From NCBI RefSeq assembly GCF_035920445.1, contig NZ_CP109162.1, positions 5,456,001 to 5,520,000 of the forward strand: a DNA stretch of 64,000 bases. Reading direction: 5' to 3'. The notes under the pieces are model-generated. The model was not told where the DNA came from and did not search any database. It saw only the letters and a program-made list of their open reading frames with translations. The position numbers and the translations under genes were made by a program. Shown piece after piece: positions 7,201 through 16,689 of the stretch (positions within the stretch are counted from its first letter, which is position 1; each line of letters begins with the position of its first letter). Origin of the DNA: Nocardia sp. NBC_01730 (GTDB lineage Bacteria; Actinomycetota; Actinomycetes; Mycobacteriales; Mycobacteriaceae).

Positions 7201-10104
7201 TTGCTCGCTATTTTGCTCGCTCTTGCCGCGACCGCCGTGGTGGCGCCGCTGTGGGTACGGGCACTGGGGCGCAATGCTTTCTACCTGCTCGCATTGGTCC
7301 TGCTCGGCTGTCTGGGCTGGGTGATCGCGAATTGGCTTGACCCACAGCGCGTTCGGCTCGCGTGGGCGCCGAGCATCGCGATGAACATCGATCTGCGCTT
7401 CGACTCGCTCGCCGCCGTGATGTGCGCGCTGATACTCGGCATCGGCACGCTGATCCTGGTTTACTGCGCCGGGTACTTCGAGGACGACGAACCACGACTC
7501 GGGCTGTTCGCCGCCGAGCTGGTCGGCTTCGCCTGCGCCATGTTCGGGCTGGTCACCAGCGACAACATGCTGCTGCTCTTCGTCTTCTGGGAAGCGACGA
7601 CGGTGCTGTCGTTCCTGCTGGTCGGCCACAACGCCGAACAGGCGGCCAGCCGCAGGGCCGCGATCCAGGCGTTGCTGGTGACCGCCGCGGGCGGGCTGGC
7701 GATGCTGGTCGGCATCGTCATTCTGGGCGAGGCGAACGACAGCTACCTGCTGTCGGATCTGCTGGCCGGGGCACACCCGCCGAGCGGTGTCGCTGTGAAC
7801 GTCGCGGTGGCGCTGCTGCTGGTCGGCGCGCTGAGCAAATCCGCCGTGGTGCCGCTGCATTTCTGGTTGCCGGGCGCGATGGCCGCGCCGACGCCGGTGA
7901 GCGCGTACCTGCATGCCGCGGCGATGGTGAAGGCCGGTGTTTACCTGGTTGCCCGGCTCGCGCCGGTGTTCGCAGCGAACCCGGTGTGGCATCCGCTGGT
8001 GCTCGTCCTCGGCCTGGTGTCGATGCTGCTGGCCGGTCTGCGGTCACTACAGGTCGTCGATCTGAAGCTGGTTCTGGCGTTCGGCACGGTGAGCCAGCTC
8101 GGGTTTCTGATCGTGCTGGTCGGGATCGGCACGCCGGGCGCGGCGCTGGCCGGGGTGACGATGATCGTCGCGCACGCGCTGTTCAAGGGGTGTCTGTTCA
8201 TGGTGGTCGGGATCATCGATCACGGTGCGGGCACCCGCGATCTGCGGCGGCTGTCCGGACTGGGGCGGCGGGCCCCTGTGTTGTGCGGCACCGCGATCCT
8301 CGCCACGCTCAGCATGGCCGGTATTCCGCCGCTGCTCGGCTTCGTCGGCAAGGAGAGCGCGCTGAGCGCCGTCCTGGACGCGGACGTGCTCACCGGAGCG
8401 GCCCGTGTCGTGGTAGCCCTCGGCGTGGTGCTCGGTTCGATGCTGACGGTCGGCTACAGCATTCGGTTCGTGTGGGGCGCCTTTGCGGACAAGCAGGTCG
8501 CGGAAGAGCCCGCACCGGGCACCACTCCGGTCGCCAACCACCCGAGCGGGCAGCCGGACGCCACGAGCACCACCGCCGACGGACGCCTCGGCTGGCACCC
8601 GCCGGGCGCCCTGCTTCTCGGGCCGCCCGCGATCCTGGCCGTGGCGAGTCTCGCGGCGGGACTCATGGCATCGCGGCTGGACGGAGCGCTCGCACCGTAC
8701 GCCGAAACGCTTGCTGGACAGCCGGTTTCGCATCTGGCACTGTGGCACGGGTTGACCGCTCCGCTGACGCTGACGGTCCTGATCATCGCCGTGGGCATTC
8801 TGCTGTACCGGCTGCGCGACCGTCTCGTGGAATCGGCGCACCCGCGCCTCGGCAACGCCGACCGAGCCTACGACGCCACGCTGCGCGCGATGGACCGGCT
8901 GTCGCTGCGGATGACCGGCGCCGTGCAGCGCGGCTCGCTGCCGCTGAGCCAGGCGACGATTCTCGTCACCCTGATCATCCTGCCGAGCGTGCTGCTCGCG
9001 CTCGGCGGCCGCACCGGAGTCGTACTGCGCCCGTGGGATTCACCGCTGCAGGTGGTTATCGGCGCGATCATGGCGGCGACGGCGCTCGCCGCGACGGTGT
9101 TCCGCAATCGGCTGGCGAGCGTGCTGGTCGTCGGGGTCACCGGTTACGGGTGCGGCGTGATCTTCGCACTACACGGCGCACCCGACCTGGCGCTGACCCA
9201 GTTCCTCGTGGAGACGCTGACTCTGGTGATCTTCGTGCTGGTGCTTCGCGCCTTCCCCGCGACGATCGAACAGAGCAGGACGGCGGCATTCAAGGTGCAC
9301 CGGGCCATTCTGGCCGCAGTGGTCGGCACAGTGGTCGCGGTGCTCGCCGCGTTCGCCGTCGCCGCGCGCACCGCCGAACCCATCTGGCACCGGATCCCCG
9401 ATGCCGCATACCGATTCGGGGGCGGCAAGAACGCGGTCAACGTGCTGCTGGTCGACCTTCGTGCCTGGGACACGCTCGGCGAGATCTCGGTGCTGGTCGT
9501 CGCCGCGACCGGCGTGGCATCGCTGGTGTTCCGCAGCAGGCGATTCGGCAGCGCGCCGCGCGCGACGGATTCCCCCGACTACGACCCCGATCTGGTGAGC
9601 TGGCTGCCCGCGGGGCGGCTGGTCGACCGGGCCGAACGCTCGATGGTCCTGCAGATCACCACCCGGCTGGTCTTCCCGACCATCATGGTCCTGTCGGTCT
9701 ACTTCTTCTTCTCCGGCCACAACGCGCCCGGCGGCGGTTTCGCGGGCGGGCTCACCGCAGGCCTGGCGCTGACACTGCGGTATCTCGCGGGTGGGCGCTA
9801 CGAACTGGGCGAGGCGCTACCCGTCGACGCCGGGCACATCCTGGGCGCTGGCCTGTCCCTGGCCGCAGGAACCGCCGTCTCGTCGTTGCTGCTGGGAGCA
9901 CCGCCGCTGTCCTCGGCGATCGTCGAGGTGACGCTGCCGGTGCTCGGTCACGTCAAGCTGGTCACCGCCCTGTTCTTCGACCTCGGCGTTTATCTCATCG
10001 TCGTCGGCCTGGTCCTCGACGTGCTGCGCAGCCTCGGTGCGCGGCTGGACAGCGAGCTGGACGAGACCGAACCGACCTCGGTGCAGGGGGGTTCCGGCAA
10101 GTGA
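7201..10104 (+). CDS. mrpA: Mrp-type Na+/H+ antiporter subunit A (fused A/B)
   Basis: A 967-residue membrane protein. Residues about 90-420 form the proton-translocating module shared with NADH dehydrogenase subunit NuoL, including the conserved GALSKSAVVPLHFWLPGAM and AAPTPVSAYLHAAAMVKAG motifs. The C-terminal 200 residues carry the MrpB-type domain (SVYFFFSGHNAPGGGFAGG), so subunits A and B are fused as usual in actinobacteria. The start is chosen at TTG 7201 because GGAG lies at 7191-7194 and the product then begins MLAILLA, as in the family; the frame is open further upstream without such support. It opens a six-gene operon encoding an antiporter that exports Na+ (or K+) in exchange for protons. 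Confidence 0.93.
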   Translation: MLAILLALAATAVVAPLWVRALGRNAFYLLALVLLGCLGWVIANWLDPQRVRLAWAPSIAMNIDLRFDSLAAVMCALILGIGTLILVYCAGYFEDDEPRLGLFAAELVGFACAMFGLVTSDNMLLLFVFWEATTVLSFLLVGHNAEQAASRRAAIQALLVTAAGGLAMLVGIVILGEANDSYLLSDLLAGAHPPSGVAVNVAVALLLVGALSKSAVVPLHFWLPGAMAAPTPVSAYLHAAAMVKAGVYLVARLAPVFAANPVWHPLVLVLGLVSMLLAGLRSLQVVDLKLVLAFGTVSQLGFLIVLVGIGTPGAALAGVTMIVAHALFKGCLFMVVGIIDHGAGTRDLRRLSGLGRRAPVLCGTAILATLSMAGIPPLLGFVGKESALSAVLDADVLTGAARVVVALGVVLGSMLTVGYSIRFVWGAFADKQVAEEPAPGTTPVANHPSGQPDATSTTADGRLGWHPPGALLLGPPAILAVASLAAGLMASRLDGALAPYAETLAGQPVSHLALWHGLTAPLTLTVLIIAVGILLYRLRDRLVESAHPRLGNADRAYDATLRAMDRLSLRMTGAVQRGSLPLSQATILVTLIILPSVLLALGGRTGVVLRPWDSPLQVVIGAIMAATALAATVFRNRLASVLVVGVTGYGCGVIFALHGAPDLALTQFLVETLTLVIFVLVLRAFPATIEQSRTAAFKVHRAILAAVVGTVVAVLAAFAVAARTAEPIWHRIPDAAYRFGGGKNAVNVLLVDLRAWDTLGEISVLVVAATGVASLVFRSRRFGSAPRATDSPDYDPDLVSWLPAGRLVDRAERSMVLQITTRLVFPTIMVLSVYFFFSGHNAPGGGFAGGLTAGLALTLRYLAGGRYELGEALPVDAGHILGAGLSLAAGTAVSSLLLGAPPLSSAIVEVTLPVLGHVKLVTALFFDLGVYLIVVGLVLDVLRSLGARLDSELDETEPTSVQGGSGK

Positions 10105-10484
10105 GTGCGAATCTGACGCTGCTGGTGGTGATCGGCATCCTGGTCGCCTGCGGGGTCTATCTGATCCTCGAACGCGCCGTGTCGAAGATGCTGCTCGGGT
10201 TGATCCTGTTCGGCAACGCGGTGAACCTGCTGATCCTCACCGCGGGCGGCGCCGACGGCAAGCCACCCATCCAGGACGAGGCCGACACCGCGCACCAGGA
10301 GATGGCCGATCCGCTCGCCCAGGCCATGGTGCTCACCGCGATCGTGATCACCATGGGCATCGCGGCGTTCGTGCTCGCGCTGGCCTACCGCTACTACATA
10401 CTCACCACCACCGAAGACGTGGCCAACGACCAGGAGGACGTGGACGTCGCCCGACGACGCGACGCAGAGGACCCGGAAACGTGA
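10101..10484 (+). CDS. mrpC: Mrp-type Na+/H+ antiporter subunit C
   Basis: A 127-residue membrane protein related to NuoK, with three helices; ILFGNAVNLLIL and DPLAQAMVLTAIVITMGIAA are the family signatures. The GTG start at 10101 overlaps the stop of subunit A (GTGA), which ties its translation to A. The C-terminal tail is acidic and charged (VANDQEDVDVARRR). It forms part of the core of the Mrp complex with A and D. Confidence 0.94.
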   Translation: MSANLTLLVVIGILVACGVYLILERAVSKMLLGLILFGNAVNLLILTAGGADGKPPIQDEADTAHQEMADPLAQAMVLTAIVITMGIAAFVLALAYRYYILTTTEDVANDQEDVDVARRRDAEDPET

Positions 10485-12094
10485 ACCTCTCCCCCGATCT
10501 GCTGCCGATCCTCGCACCGCTTCCAGTACTCGTCCCGCTGCTCGGCGCCGCGGCCACGCTCGTCTTCGGGCGCAGGCCACGCACCCAGAGCGCGATCAGT
10601 CTCGGCGCGCTCGCCTGCGTCGTCGTGATCTGCGGTCTGCTGCTGTTTCTCGTCGACCGGGACGGCACCGCCGCGCTGCAGGTCGGCGACTGGGAGACTC
10701 CGATCGGCATCACGCTGGTGGTGGACCGGCTCTCCGCCGCGATGCTGCTCGTCTCGTCCATCGTGCTGCTGTCGGTCTCGCTGTACGGCGCGGGCCAGAA
10801 CATCCGCGACGGCGGCGTTCGGCAGCCGACCTCCATCTACCGGCCCACATATCTCGTGCTGACGGCGGGCGTTTCGATGGCTTTCCTGGCCGGCGACCTC
10901 TTCAACCTGTTCGTCGGCTTCGAGATTCTGCTCGCCGCGTCGTTCGTGCTGCTCACCGTCGGTGCGACGGCGGAACGCATCCGCGCGGGCGTGTCGTACG
11001 TGATGGTCTCGACGGTCTCGTCGCTGATCTTCCTGACCGGTATCGGACTGGCCTACGCGGCCACTGGAACGCTGAACCTCGCCCAGCTCGCCGTCCGGAT
11101 CGGCGCGGTCCCCGACGGCACGCGAACTGCGATCTACGCGGTGCTGCTGGTGGCGTTCGGCATCAAGGCGGCGGTGTTCCCACTGTCGAACTGGCTGCCC
11201 GACTCCTATCCGACCGCCCCCGCTCCGGTAACCGCGGTGTTCGCAGGCCTGCTCACCAAAGTCGGTGTGTACGCGATCATCCGGACGCACTCGCTGCTGT
11301 TTCCCGACGGCGGCTTCGACTCGGTGCTGCTGGTGTGCGGCCTGCTCACCATGCTGGTCGGCATCTTCGGTGCGATCGCGCAGAGCGACATCCGCCGTCT
11401 GCTGTCGTTCACGCTGGTCAGCCACATCGGATACATGGTGTTCGGGGTCGGGCTCGCGAATACGGCCGGGCTGTCGGGGGCGGTGTTCTATGTGGCGCAT
11501 CACATTCTGGTGCAGACATCACTGTTCCTGGTGGTCGGTCTGATCGAGCGGCAGGCCGGATCAACCTCGCTGCGCAGACTCGGCGGGCTCGCGGCGGCGA
11601 GCCCGCTGCTGGCCGTGCTGTTCCTGGTTCCCGCACTGAATCTCGGTGGTATTCCGCCGTTCTCGGGGTTCATCGGCAAGGTCGCGCTGCTACAGGCGGG
11701 CGCCGAGCAGGGCAGCGCGCTGGCCTGGGTACTGGTCGGCGGTTCCGTGCTCACCAGCCTGCTCACGCTCTATGCCGTCGCACGGGTGTGGAGCAAGGCG
11801 TTCTGGCGCCCGCGCTCGGAGGCACCCGAAGGACACCTCACCGCGGCGAAACCGCCCACGCTGATCGAGGATTCGACCGACGTGCGGTACGACGAACGCA
11901 CCGACCCCGGCCGGATGCCGCTGCTGATGGTGGTGTCCACCGCGGCGTTGGTCGCGGTCGGTCTGAGCCTCACGGTGCTGGCCGGTCCGATCCTGAATAT
12001 CGCCGACCGAGCCGCGGTCGATCTGCGCGACCCCGGCGTATACATCGGCGCGGTGCTCGGTGATTCGCCGGACGGCCTGGGAGCGTGGCGATGA
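10481..12094 (+). CDS. mrpD: Mrp-type Na+/H+ antiporter subunit D
   Basis: A 537-residue NuoN/NuoM-like membrane protein with about 14 helices. The conserved lysine-containing segments are visible: FGIKAAVFPLSNWLPDSYP and VTAVFAGLLTKVGVYAI. The GTG at 10481 overlaps the stop of subunit C. A hydrophilic loop near residues 440-490 is variable in the family. With subunit A it would provide the second proton-translocating half of the Mrp complex. Confidence 0.94.
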   Translation: MNLSPDLLPILAPLPVLVPLLGAAATLVFGRRPRTQSAISLGALACVVVICGLLLFLVDRDGTAALQVGDWETPIGITLVVDRLSAAMLLVSSIVLLSVSLYGAGQNIRDGGVRQPTSIYRPTYLVLTAGVSMAFLAGDLFNLFVGFEILLAASFVLLTVGATAERIRAGVSYVMVSTVSSLIFLTGIGLAYAATGTLNLAQLAVRIGAVPDGTRTAIYAVLLVAFGIKAAVFPLSNWLPDSYPTAPAPVTAVFAGLLTKVGVYAIIRTHSLLFPDGGFDSVLLVCGLLTMLVGIFGAIAQSDIRRLLSFTLVSHIGYMVFGVGLANTAGLSGAVFYVAHHILVQTSLFLVVGLIERQAGSTSLRRLGGLAAASPLLAVLFLVPALNLGGIPPFSGFIGKVALLQAGAEQGSALAWVLVGGSVLTSLLTLYAVARVWSKAFWRPRSEAPEGHLTAAKPPTLIEDSTDVRYDERTDPGRMPLLMVVSTAALVAVGLSLTVLAGPILNIADRAAVDLRDPGVYIGAVLGDSPDGLGAWR

Positions 12095-12651
12095 GTAGCG
12101 GGCAGCCGCGCGGTGTGCGGCGCGACACCATCGTGCGGATCGGGATCCTGGCCTGGCTCACCGTGGTCTACCTGGCGCTGTGGGGCGATCTCAGTGTGGC
12201 GAATCTGTTGGCCGGAGTGCTGGTCGGTGGGCTGATCATGGTGGCGCTGTCACTTCCGAGGGTGCCGGTGTCCGGGCGGCTGAATCCGCTTCCGCTCGTC
12301 GAAGTGGTCGTGCTCAGCGCGTACTACGCACTGGAGTCGAGTCTCCAGGTGGCCTGGTTCGCGATCCGCCCGGCCCCGCCGCCGGTGTCGGGGGTGCTGC
12401 GGGTGTATCTGAGCACGAGATCGGATCTCGTGCTCGTGCTCTGCACCGACGTGCTCAATCTGATCCCCGGCACGATGGTGCTGGAAATCGATCGCAGGCG
12501 CTGTGTCGTCTACGTCCATGTCCTCGACGTCGGCAGCGACGCCGCCGTGGACAAGTTCTACCGCACCACCCGCCGCCTGGAACGACTGCTGGTCGACGCT
12601 CTCGAACGCCCGGCAGGCAGGCCGCCCCACCGATATCACCTCCGGAGGTGA
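12091..12651 (+). CDS. mrpE: Mrp-type Na+/H+ antiporter subunit E
   Basis: A 186-residue protein with two N-terminal membrane helices followed by a cytoplasmic domain holding the MrpE signature TDVLNLIPGTMVLEID. The ATG at 12091 overlaps the stop of subunit D (ATGA); an in-frame GTG at 12085 is less likely. MrpE is an accessory subunit needed for full activity of the assembled complex. Confidence 0.92.
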   Translation: MSSGQPRGVRRDTIVRIGILAWLTVVYLALWGDLSVANLLAGVLVGGLIMVALSLPRVPVSGRLNPLPLVEVVVLSAYYALESSLQVAWFAIRPAPPPVSGVLRVYLSTRSDLVLVLCTDVLNLIPGTMVLEIDRRRCVVYVHVLDVGSDAAVDKFYRTTRRLERLLVDALERPAGRPPHRYHLRR

Positions 12652-12654
12652 CCC

Positions 12655-12915
12655 TTGACCATCGTCGCCATCGTCTCCGCCGTCCTGCTGGCGGCGGCCG
12701 CCGTGATCACGACCTACCGCGTCGTGGCAGGGCCGAGCACTCTGGACCGGGTAGTCGGCATCGACTCGCTGATAGCCACCGCGGCCTCCGGACTGGCCGT
12801 GTGGGCGGCCTACAGCACCGACACCACCGTGGTTCCCGCGATCGTCGCGCTGGCACTGGTCGGGTTCCTCGGCTCGGCCGCCGTTTCCCGCTTCCGGGTG
12901 CGTGACGACACATGA
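12655..12915 (+). CDS. mrpF: Mrp-type Na+/H+ antiporter subunit F
   Basis: An 86-residue protein with three membrane helices. The family motif RVVAGPSTLDRVVGIDSL is present. It starts at TTG 12655, preceded by an unusually strong ribosome-binding site (GGAGGTGA, 12643-12650) that lies inside the end of mrpE. Its stop overlaps the start of mrpG (ATGA). Confidence 0.91.
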   Translation: MTIVAIVSAVLLAAAAVITTYRVVAGPSTLDRVVGIDSLIATAASGLAVWAAYSTDTTVVPAIVALALVGFLGSAAVSRFRVRDDT

Positions 12916-13247
12916 ACCTCTGGCACGTGCTCGCAGGCATCCTGATCCTGTCCGGCTCGACGCTCGCGCTGACCGCCGCGATCGGGATCGTGCGCTTCCC
13001 CGACACGCTGACCCGCATGCATGCCGCCACCAAACCCCAGGTGATCGGGCTGATTCTGGTGCTTGCCGGTGCCTCGATCCAGCTGCGTGGACACGCCAAC
13101 GTCTGGACGCTGACGCTGGTCGGCGTGTTCACCCTGCTCACCGCCCCGGTGATCGCCCATCTCATCGGCCGCACCGCCTATCGCGAACAGCGCGACCGTG
13201 ACGGGCTGCTGCGCGTCAACGAACTGCGGGACGACGACATCGACTGA
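12912..13247 (+). CDS. mrpG: Mrp-type Na+/H+ antiporter subunit G
   Basis: A 111-residue protein with three membrane helices, closing the Mrp operon. The signature IGIVRFPDTLTRMHAATKPQ matches MrpG/MnhG. The ATG at 12912 overlaps the mrpF stop. The next gene converges only six bases beyond the stop, and I see no clear terminator hairpin in that gap. Confidence 0.92.
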   Translation: MNLWHVLAGILILSGSTLALTAAIGIVRFPDTLTRMHAATKPQVIGLILVLAGASIQLRGHANVWTLTLVGVFTLLTAPVIAHLIGRTAYREQRDRDGLLRVNELRDDDID

Positions 13248-13253
13248 CGGCAC

Positions 13254-14612
13254 TCAGCGCGCGGCGGGCTGGACTTCCCGCTCGGCCCGCTCCGGCATCC
13301 TCGCGCCCGCGAACCACGTCGCGTGGAACACCGCAGCCAGTCCGGCGAGCAGCCCGAGCACGACCGTGCCCGCCAACACCGGGTATTCGGCCATCGGCAC
13401 GGCGAGGTAGCGGTAGGACAGCAGCAGGGCGGCCAGCACCGCGACGCCGCCCGCGACCAGCTGGATCCGGAACCATCCCCAGCCTCGCTCCGGCGCACGC
13501 AGCGCCGACTCGACGGTCAGGCACAGCACCGCGCCCGCGACGAGGTCGACGCCGTAGTGGTAGCCGAAACCCAGGGTCGCGGCCAGTGTCGCCAGCAGCC
13601 AGAACGCGCCGCCCCAGCGAATCCAGCGCGGCGCGGCGCCGCCGTCGGTGTCGCGGCGGGTGTGCAGAAAGACCGACAGCGCCCAGGCCGTGTGCATGGA
13701 GGGCATGCAGTTGCGCGGCGTCGCCGCATCGAATGGCATCGGCATCGGACTCCGGTCGATCGGCGGCACCACACCCGGCCAGTAGTTGCCCAGCTGCAAT
13801 CCGTGGCCGTCCGGTCCGTATGCGAACATCGGCCCCACGACCGGGAACAGCACATAGCCGATCGGACCGAGCAGGCCGAGTACCAGGAAGGTGCGCACCA
13901 GATAGTGCGATGGCCACCGCCCCGACGAGACGACTCGGCGCAACTGCCACACCGCGACGACGATCGCCGCCACTGGCAGCTCGATGTAGACCCAGTGCAG
14001 CACCGCGTAGACGACCGGACCGAGTGCGTCGAGCGCCCTGCCGAGTACCCAGGACGGGTCGCCGAGCGCGTGGTCGGCCAAGATCACGTACTCGTCGAGC
14101 ACCGTCGGCCTGCCGATCACCGTGATGTGCAGCCATACATCGCCGACCTTGGTGGCCAGGACGAGCAGTGCGCCGAGCGCGGCGGCGTGCAGCGCGTCGC
14201 GCCGTTCGGCGCCCGCCCAACGCAGCGAGGCCACCACAGCCAGTGCGGTCAGCACGATCACCGGGCCGTTTCCGATCGCGAACGGCTCCCCGGCCAGTAA
14301 CCGGATGCCCGCCCACACCACGTCGATGGTCACCGCGGCGCCCAGCGCCACCATCCGGCGCCGGGTCGAAATGCCCACCAGCGCAAGAAGCAATCCGGCC
14401 CACGGCACCGACATGGATTTGGGCGTACCGACGTAGTCCCGCCAGAGACTGTCCAGTGGGCCTTCGACCCCGTGGAGCACCGCGAAGACCTGCAAGGCGA
14501 CCAGCAGAATCGGCACCGCGGCGATCGCTGCCGGGACCCACGCCCGGGTCTGTGGCGCGCGCCTCGGCGGCGCCGCGCTTCCTACTCTGGAACCCGGGTC
14601 TTCGACTAGCAC
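13254..14612 (-). CDS. PAP2-superfamily membrane phosphatase / inositolphosphotransferase-like
   Basis: A 452-residue membrane protein with about ten helices. The catalytic motifs of the PAP2 superfamily lie near residues 300-370: NCMPSMHTAWALS (C2) and GFGYHYGVDLVAG (C3), with the active-site His residues. The NCMPSMHTA version resembles the Aur1/IPC-synthase-like branch, which moves phosphoinositol or phospho-head groups, rather than simple lipid phosphatases. The N-terminal half is an extra membrane region of unknown role. It converges on mrpG and is probably expressed alone. Confidence 0.8.
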   Translation of the reverse strand: MLVEDPGSRVGSAAPPRRAPQTRAWVPAAIAAVPILLVALQVFAVLHGVEGPLDSLWRDYVGTPKSMSVPWAGLLLALVGISTRRRMVALGAAVTIDVVWAGIRLLAGEPFAIGNGPVIVLTALAVVASLRWAGAERRDALHAAALGALLVLATKVGDVWLHITVIGRPTVLDEYVILADHALGDPSWVLGRALDALGPVVYAVLHWVYIELPVAAIVVAVWQLRRVVSSGRWPSHYLVRTFLVLGLLGPIGYVLFPVVGPMFAYGPDGHGLQLGNYWPGVVPPIDRSPMPMPFDAATPRNCMPSMHTAWALSVFLHTRRDTDGGAAPRWIRWGGAFWLLATLAATLGFGYHYGVDLVAGAVLCLTVESALRAPERGWGWFRIQLVAGGVAVLAALLLSYRYLAVPMAEYPVLAGTVVLGLLAGLAAVFHATWFAGARMPERAEREVQPAAR

Positions 14613-14688
14613 TCGACCATAGTAAACAGGGGGTGAACGCCATCCCCCTGACCAGCTGAACGGCAGTCGACCTAGGCGCGGCGTGGCG

Positions 14689-15834
14689 CTACTCGTTCAG
14701 CTCCTCGACCAGCGCGTCCACCACAGCGACCAGATCGCCCTGATGTGCCGCGGCCACCCGGCGCTGCCGCTGGTAGGACGCCCCCCGCTTGGGGATCTCG
14801 GCGACGAGCGCCAGCTCGTTCGCGCACCCGAGCCGATTCGCCGTCGGCTCCAGACGGTTCAGCAGATCGTCGAGGTCGTCGGTGACCAGCCGCTCGTTGC
14901 TGTCGGCGTCGGTGATGATGATCGCGTCCAAGCCGTAGCGGGCGGCCCGCCACTTGTTCTCCTGCGCGTGCCAGGGCGGGAGGACGGGCAGCGTCTCGCC
15001 GTTCTCGACGCGGCGATCCAGGTCGACGACCAAACAATGGATGAGCGAAGCCATGGCGGCCAGCTCGGCGCGGGTAGAGATCCCGTCGCACACCCGCACC
15101 TCGATCGTGCCCCACTTCGGCGCCGGCCTGATGTCCCAGTGCATGCCGCCCAGCTGCTCGAACACGCCGGTCTTGAACTGATCGTGCACGAACTGCTCGA
15201 ACTGCGTCCAGTTTTCGAACTGGAACGGCAGTCCCGCGGTGGGCAGCTGCTGGAACATCAGCGTCCGGTTGCTGGCGTAGCCGGTGTCCGATCCCGACCA
15301 CATCGGCGAGGACGCCGACAGCGCGAGCAGATGCGGATACGACAGCAGCATCGAGTTCAGGATCGGAAAGACCTTCTCACGGTGGGAGACTCCGACATGC
15401 ACGTGCACGCCCCAGATCATCATCTGGCGGCCCCACCACTGGGTGCGCTCGATCAGCTCGTCGTAGTGCTGCGAGCGGGTCAGCTGCTGGGACGACCACT
15501 GCGCGAACGGATGGGTGCCCGCGCAGAACAGGTCGACGCCGAGCGGGTCGGCGACACGGCGGACGGCGTTCATCGTGCCGGTCAGATCGTCCACCGCCGC
15601 GCCGACGGTGTCGTGCACGCCGGTGACCAGCTCGACGGTGTTGCGCAGCAGCTCCTTGGTGACCTGCGGCGTGCCATCGTGGGCGCGCAGATCACCGACC
15701 GAATCGAAGACCGCCGCAGCCGTATTCGACAGATCGCGGCTCACCTTGTCGACGAGCGCGATTTCCCATTCCACGCCGATAGTGGGCCGGGGCGAGCCAT
15801 GGAAGGGAACATGTTCGATTCCTGCCCCGGCCAT
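14689..15834 (-). CDS. Carboxylate-amine ligase, YbdK-type (glutamate-cysteine ligase family 2)
   Basis: A 381-residue ATP-grasp-like GCS2 family protein. Hallmarks are TIGVEWEIALVD at the N-terminus, the WGVHVHVGVS block, and KWGTIEVRVCDG near residue 240. The family condenses a glutamate-type carboxylate with an amine (E. coli YbdK makes gamma-glutamylcysteine weakly). Mycobacteriales rely on mycothiol, so the physiological product is unclear. It corresponds by position to Rv0433 and sits 12 bases after sodC on the same strand, so co-transcription is likely. Confidence 0.88.
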   Translation of the reverse strand: MAGAGIEHVPFHGSPRPTIGVEWEIALVDKVSRDLSNTAAAVFDSVGDLRAHDGTPQVTKELLRNTVELVTGVHDTVGAAVDDLTGTMNAVRRVADPLGVDLFCAGTHPFAQWSSQQLTRSQHYDELIERTQWWGRQMMIWGVHVHVGVSHREKVFPILNSMLLSYPHLLALSASSPMWSGSDTGYASNRTLMFQQLPTAGLPFQFENWTQFEQFVHDQFKTGVFEQLGGMHWDIRPAPKWGTIEVRVCDGISTRAELAAMASLIHCLVVDLDRRVENGETLPVLPPWHAQENKWRAARYGLDAIIITDADSNERLVTDDLDDLLNRLEPTANRLGCANELALVAEIPKRGASYQRQRRVAAAHQGDLVAVVDALVEELNE

Positions 15835-15845
15835 GTGGCACCGCG

Positions 15846-16529
15846 CTACTGGATGACGCCACAGGCGATGCGGCCACCCGCGTCGCCGGTCGCCAGCGTC
15901 GTGCTGTCGGGGCCCGCGACGCCGTCCGCGCGGACATAACGGCTGGGGATGTTGCCGAAGTTGTCGGCGTCGGCGTGGATGATCAGGGCCTTGCCCTTGA
16001 TGTCGTCCAGCGTGACCGAGTCGGTGGTGGTGATCAGCTTGCCCACGCCGTCCCCGCGCACCTCGAGCGAGGTCAGATCACCGCTGGCCGGGTGTGTGTT
16101 GCCACCGCCGACCTGCAGATGCCCCCCTGCCGAGAGGAAGTCGCCCGCCGGACCTCCGGTCGGCGCGACCGAGTTCGCCTCGCACTTGCCCACCTGGTGC
16201 ACGTGCAGGCCGTGGAAGCCGGGACGCAGCCCGTGCGCATCGACGGTGACCTGCAGGTGGTTGCCGTCCTTGGCGAAGTTCGCGGTGCCGACCGAAACGC
16301 CCCCGGCATCCTTCAGCTCGACCTTCACTCCGGATTCGGTATTCGCGCCGCCGTGCTCGGTCCCCGACTGGCCCGCAGGGCCGGGCGAGGGGGTGAACAC
16401 CGGCGGCGTCGTTCCCTGGACGTCGCTCGACTCTTGGCTGTTCGAACAGGCAGCGAGGCCGAAGACCGCGACCGCAAGCACCGGGGTCACAGTCCACCAG
16501 GACGGGCGACGAGTTGTGTACGGGGCCAT
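15846..16529 (-). CDS. sodC: Cu/Zn superoxide dismutase, lipoprotein
   Basis: A 227-residue protein with a signal peptide and lipobox (VFGLAAC, Cys about residue 28), so it is anchored outside the membrane. A Ser/Pro/Gly-rich linker leads to the SOD domain: metal-site motif FHGLHVHQVGKCE, the ASGDLTSLEVRGDG loop, and a C-terminal GGRIACGVIQ holding the second cysteine of the structural disulfide. It turns superoxide into peroxide and oxygen at the cell surface. The ATG at 16529 is supported by AAAGGAG just upstream. It corresponds to Rv0432. Confidence 0.94.
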   Translation of the reverse strand: MAPYTTRRPSWWTVTPVLAVAVFGLAACSNSQESSDVQGTTPPVFTPSPGPAGQSGTEHGGANTESGVKVELKDAGGVSVGTANFAKDGNHLQVTVDAHGLRPGFHGLHVHQVGKCEANSVAPTGGPAGDFLSAGGHLQVGGGNTHPASGDLTSLEVRGDGVGKLITTTDSVTLDDIKGKALIIHADADNFGNIPSRYVRADGVAGPDSTTLATGDAGGRIACGVIQ

Positions 16530-16689
16530 CGGGGAACTCCTTTACGAGTGCCGAGTTTACGAGTAAAGCTGTGTGGACAGGTTCGTTACCGGACAAGATG
16601 ATGCCACGCCCGACGTGTCACTCCCGGACAGGGCCGCATGCCGTCGCGGGACCTCGATCCGCCCGGTGCGCGAGCGGCGGTCCCACCGG

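Noticed and set aside
13216..14643. Long minus-strand frame parallel to the PAP2 gene
   Set aside because: It is an Arg/Ala-rich shadow in another frame of the PAP2 gene, which has real membrane segments and catalytic motifs.
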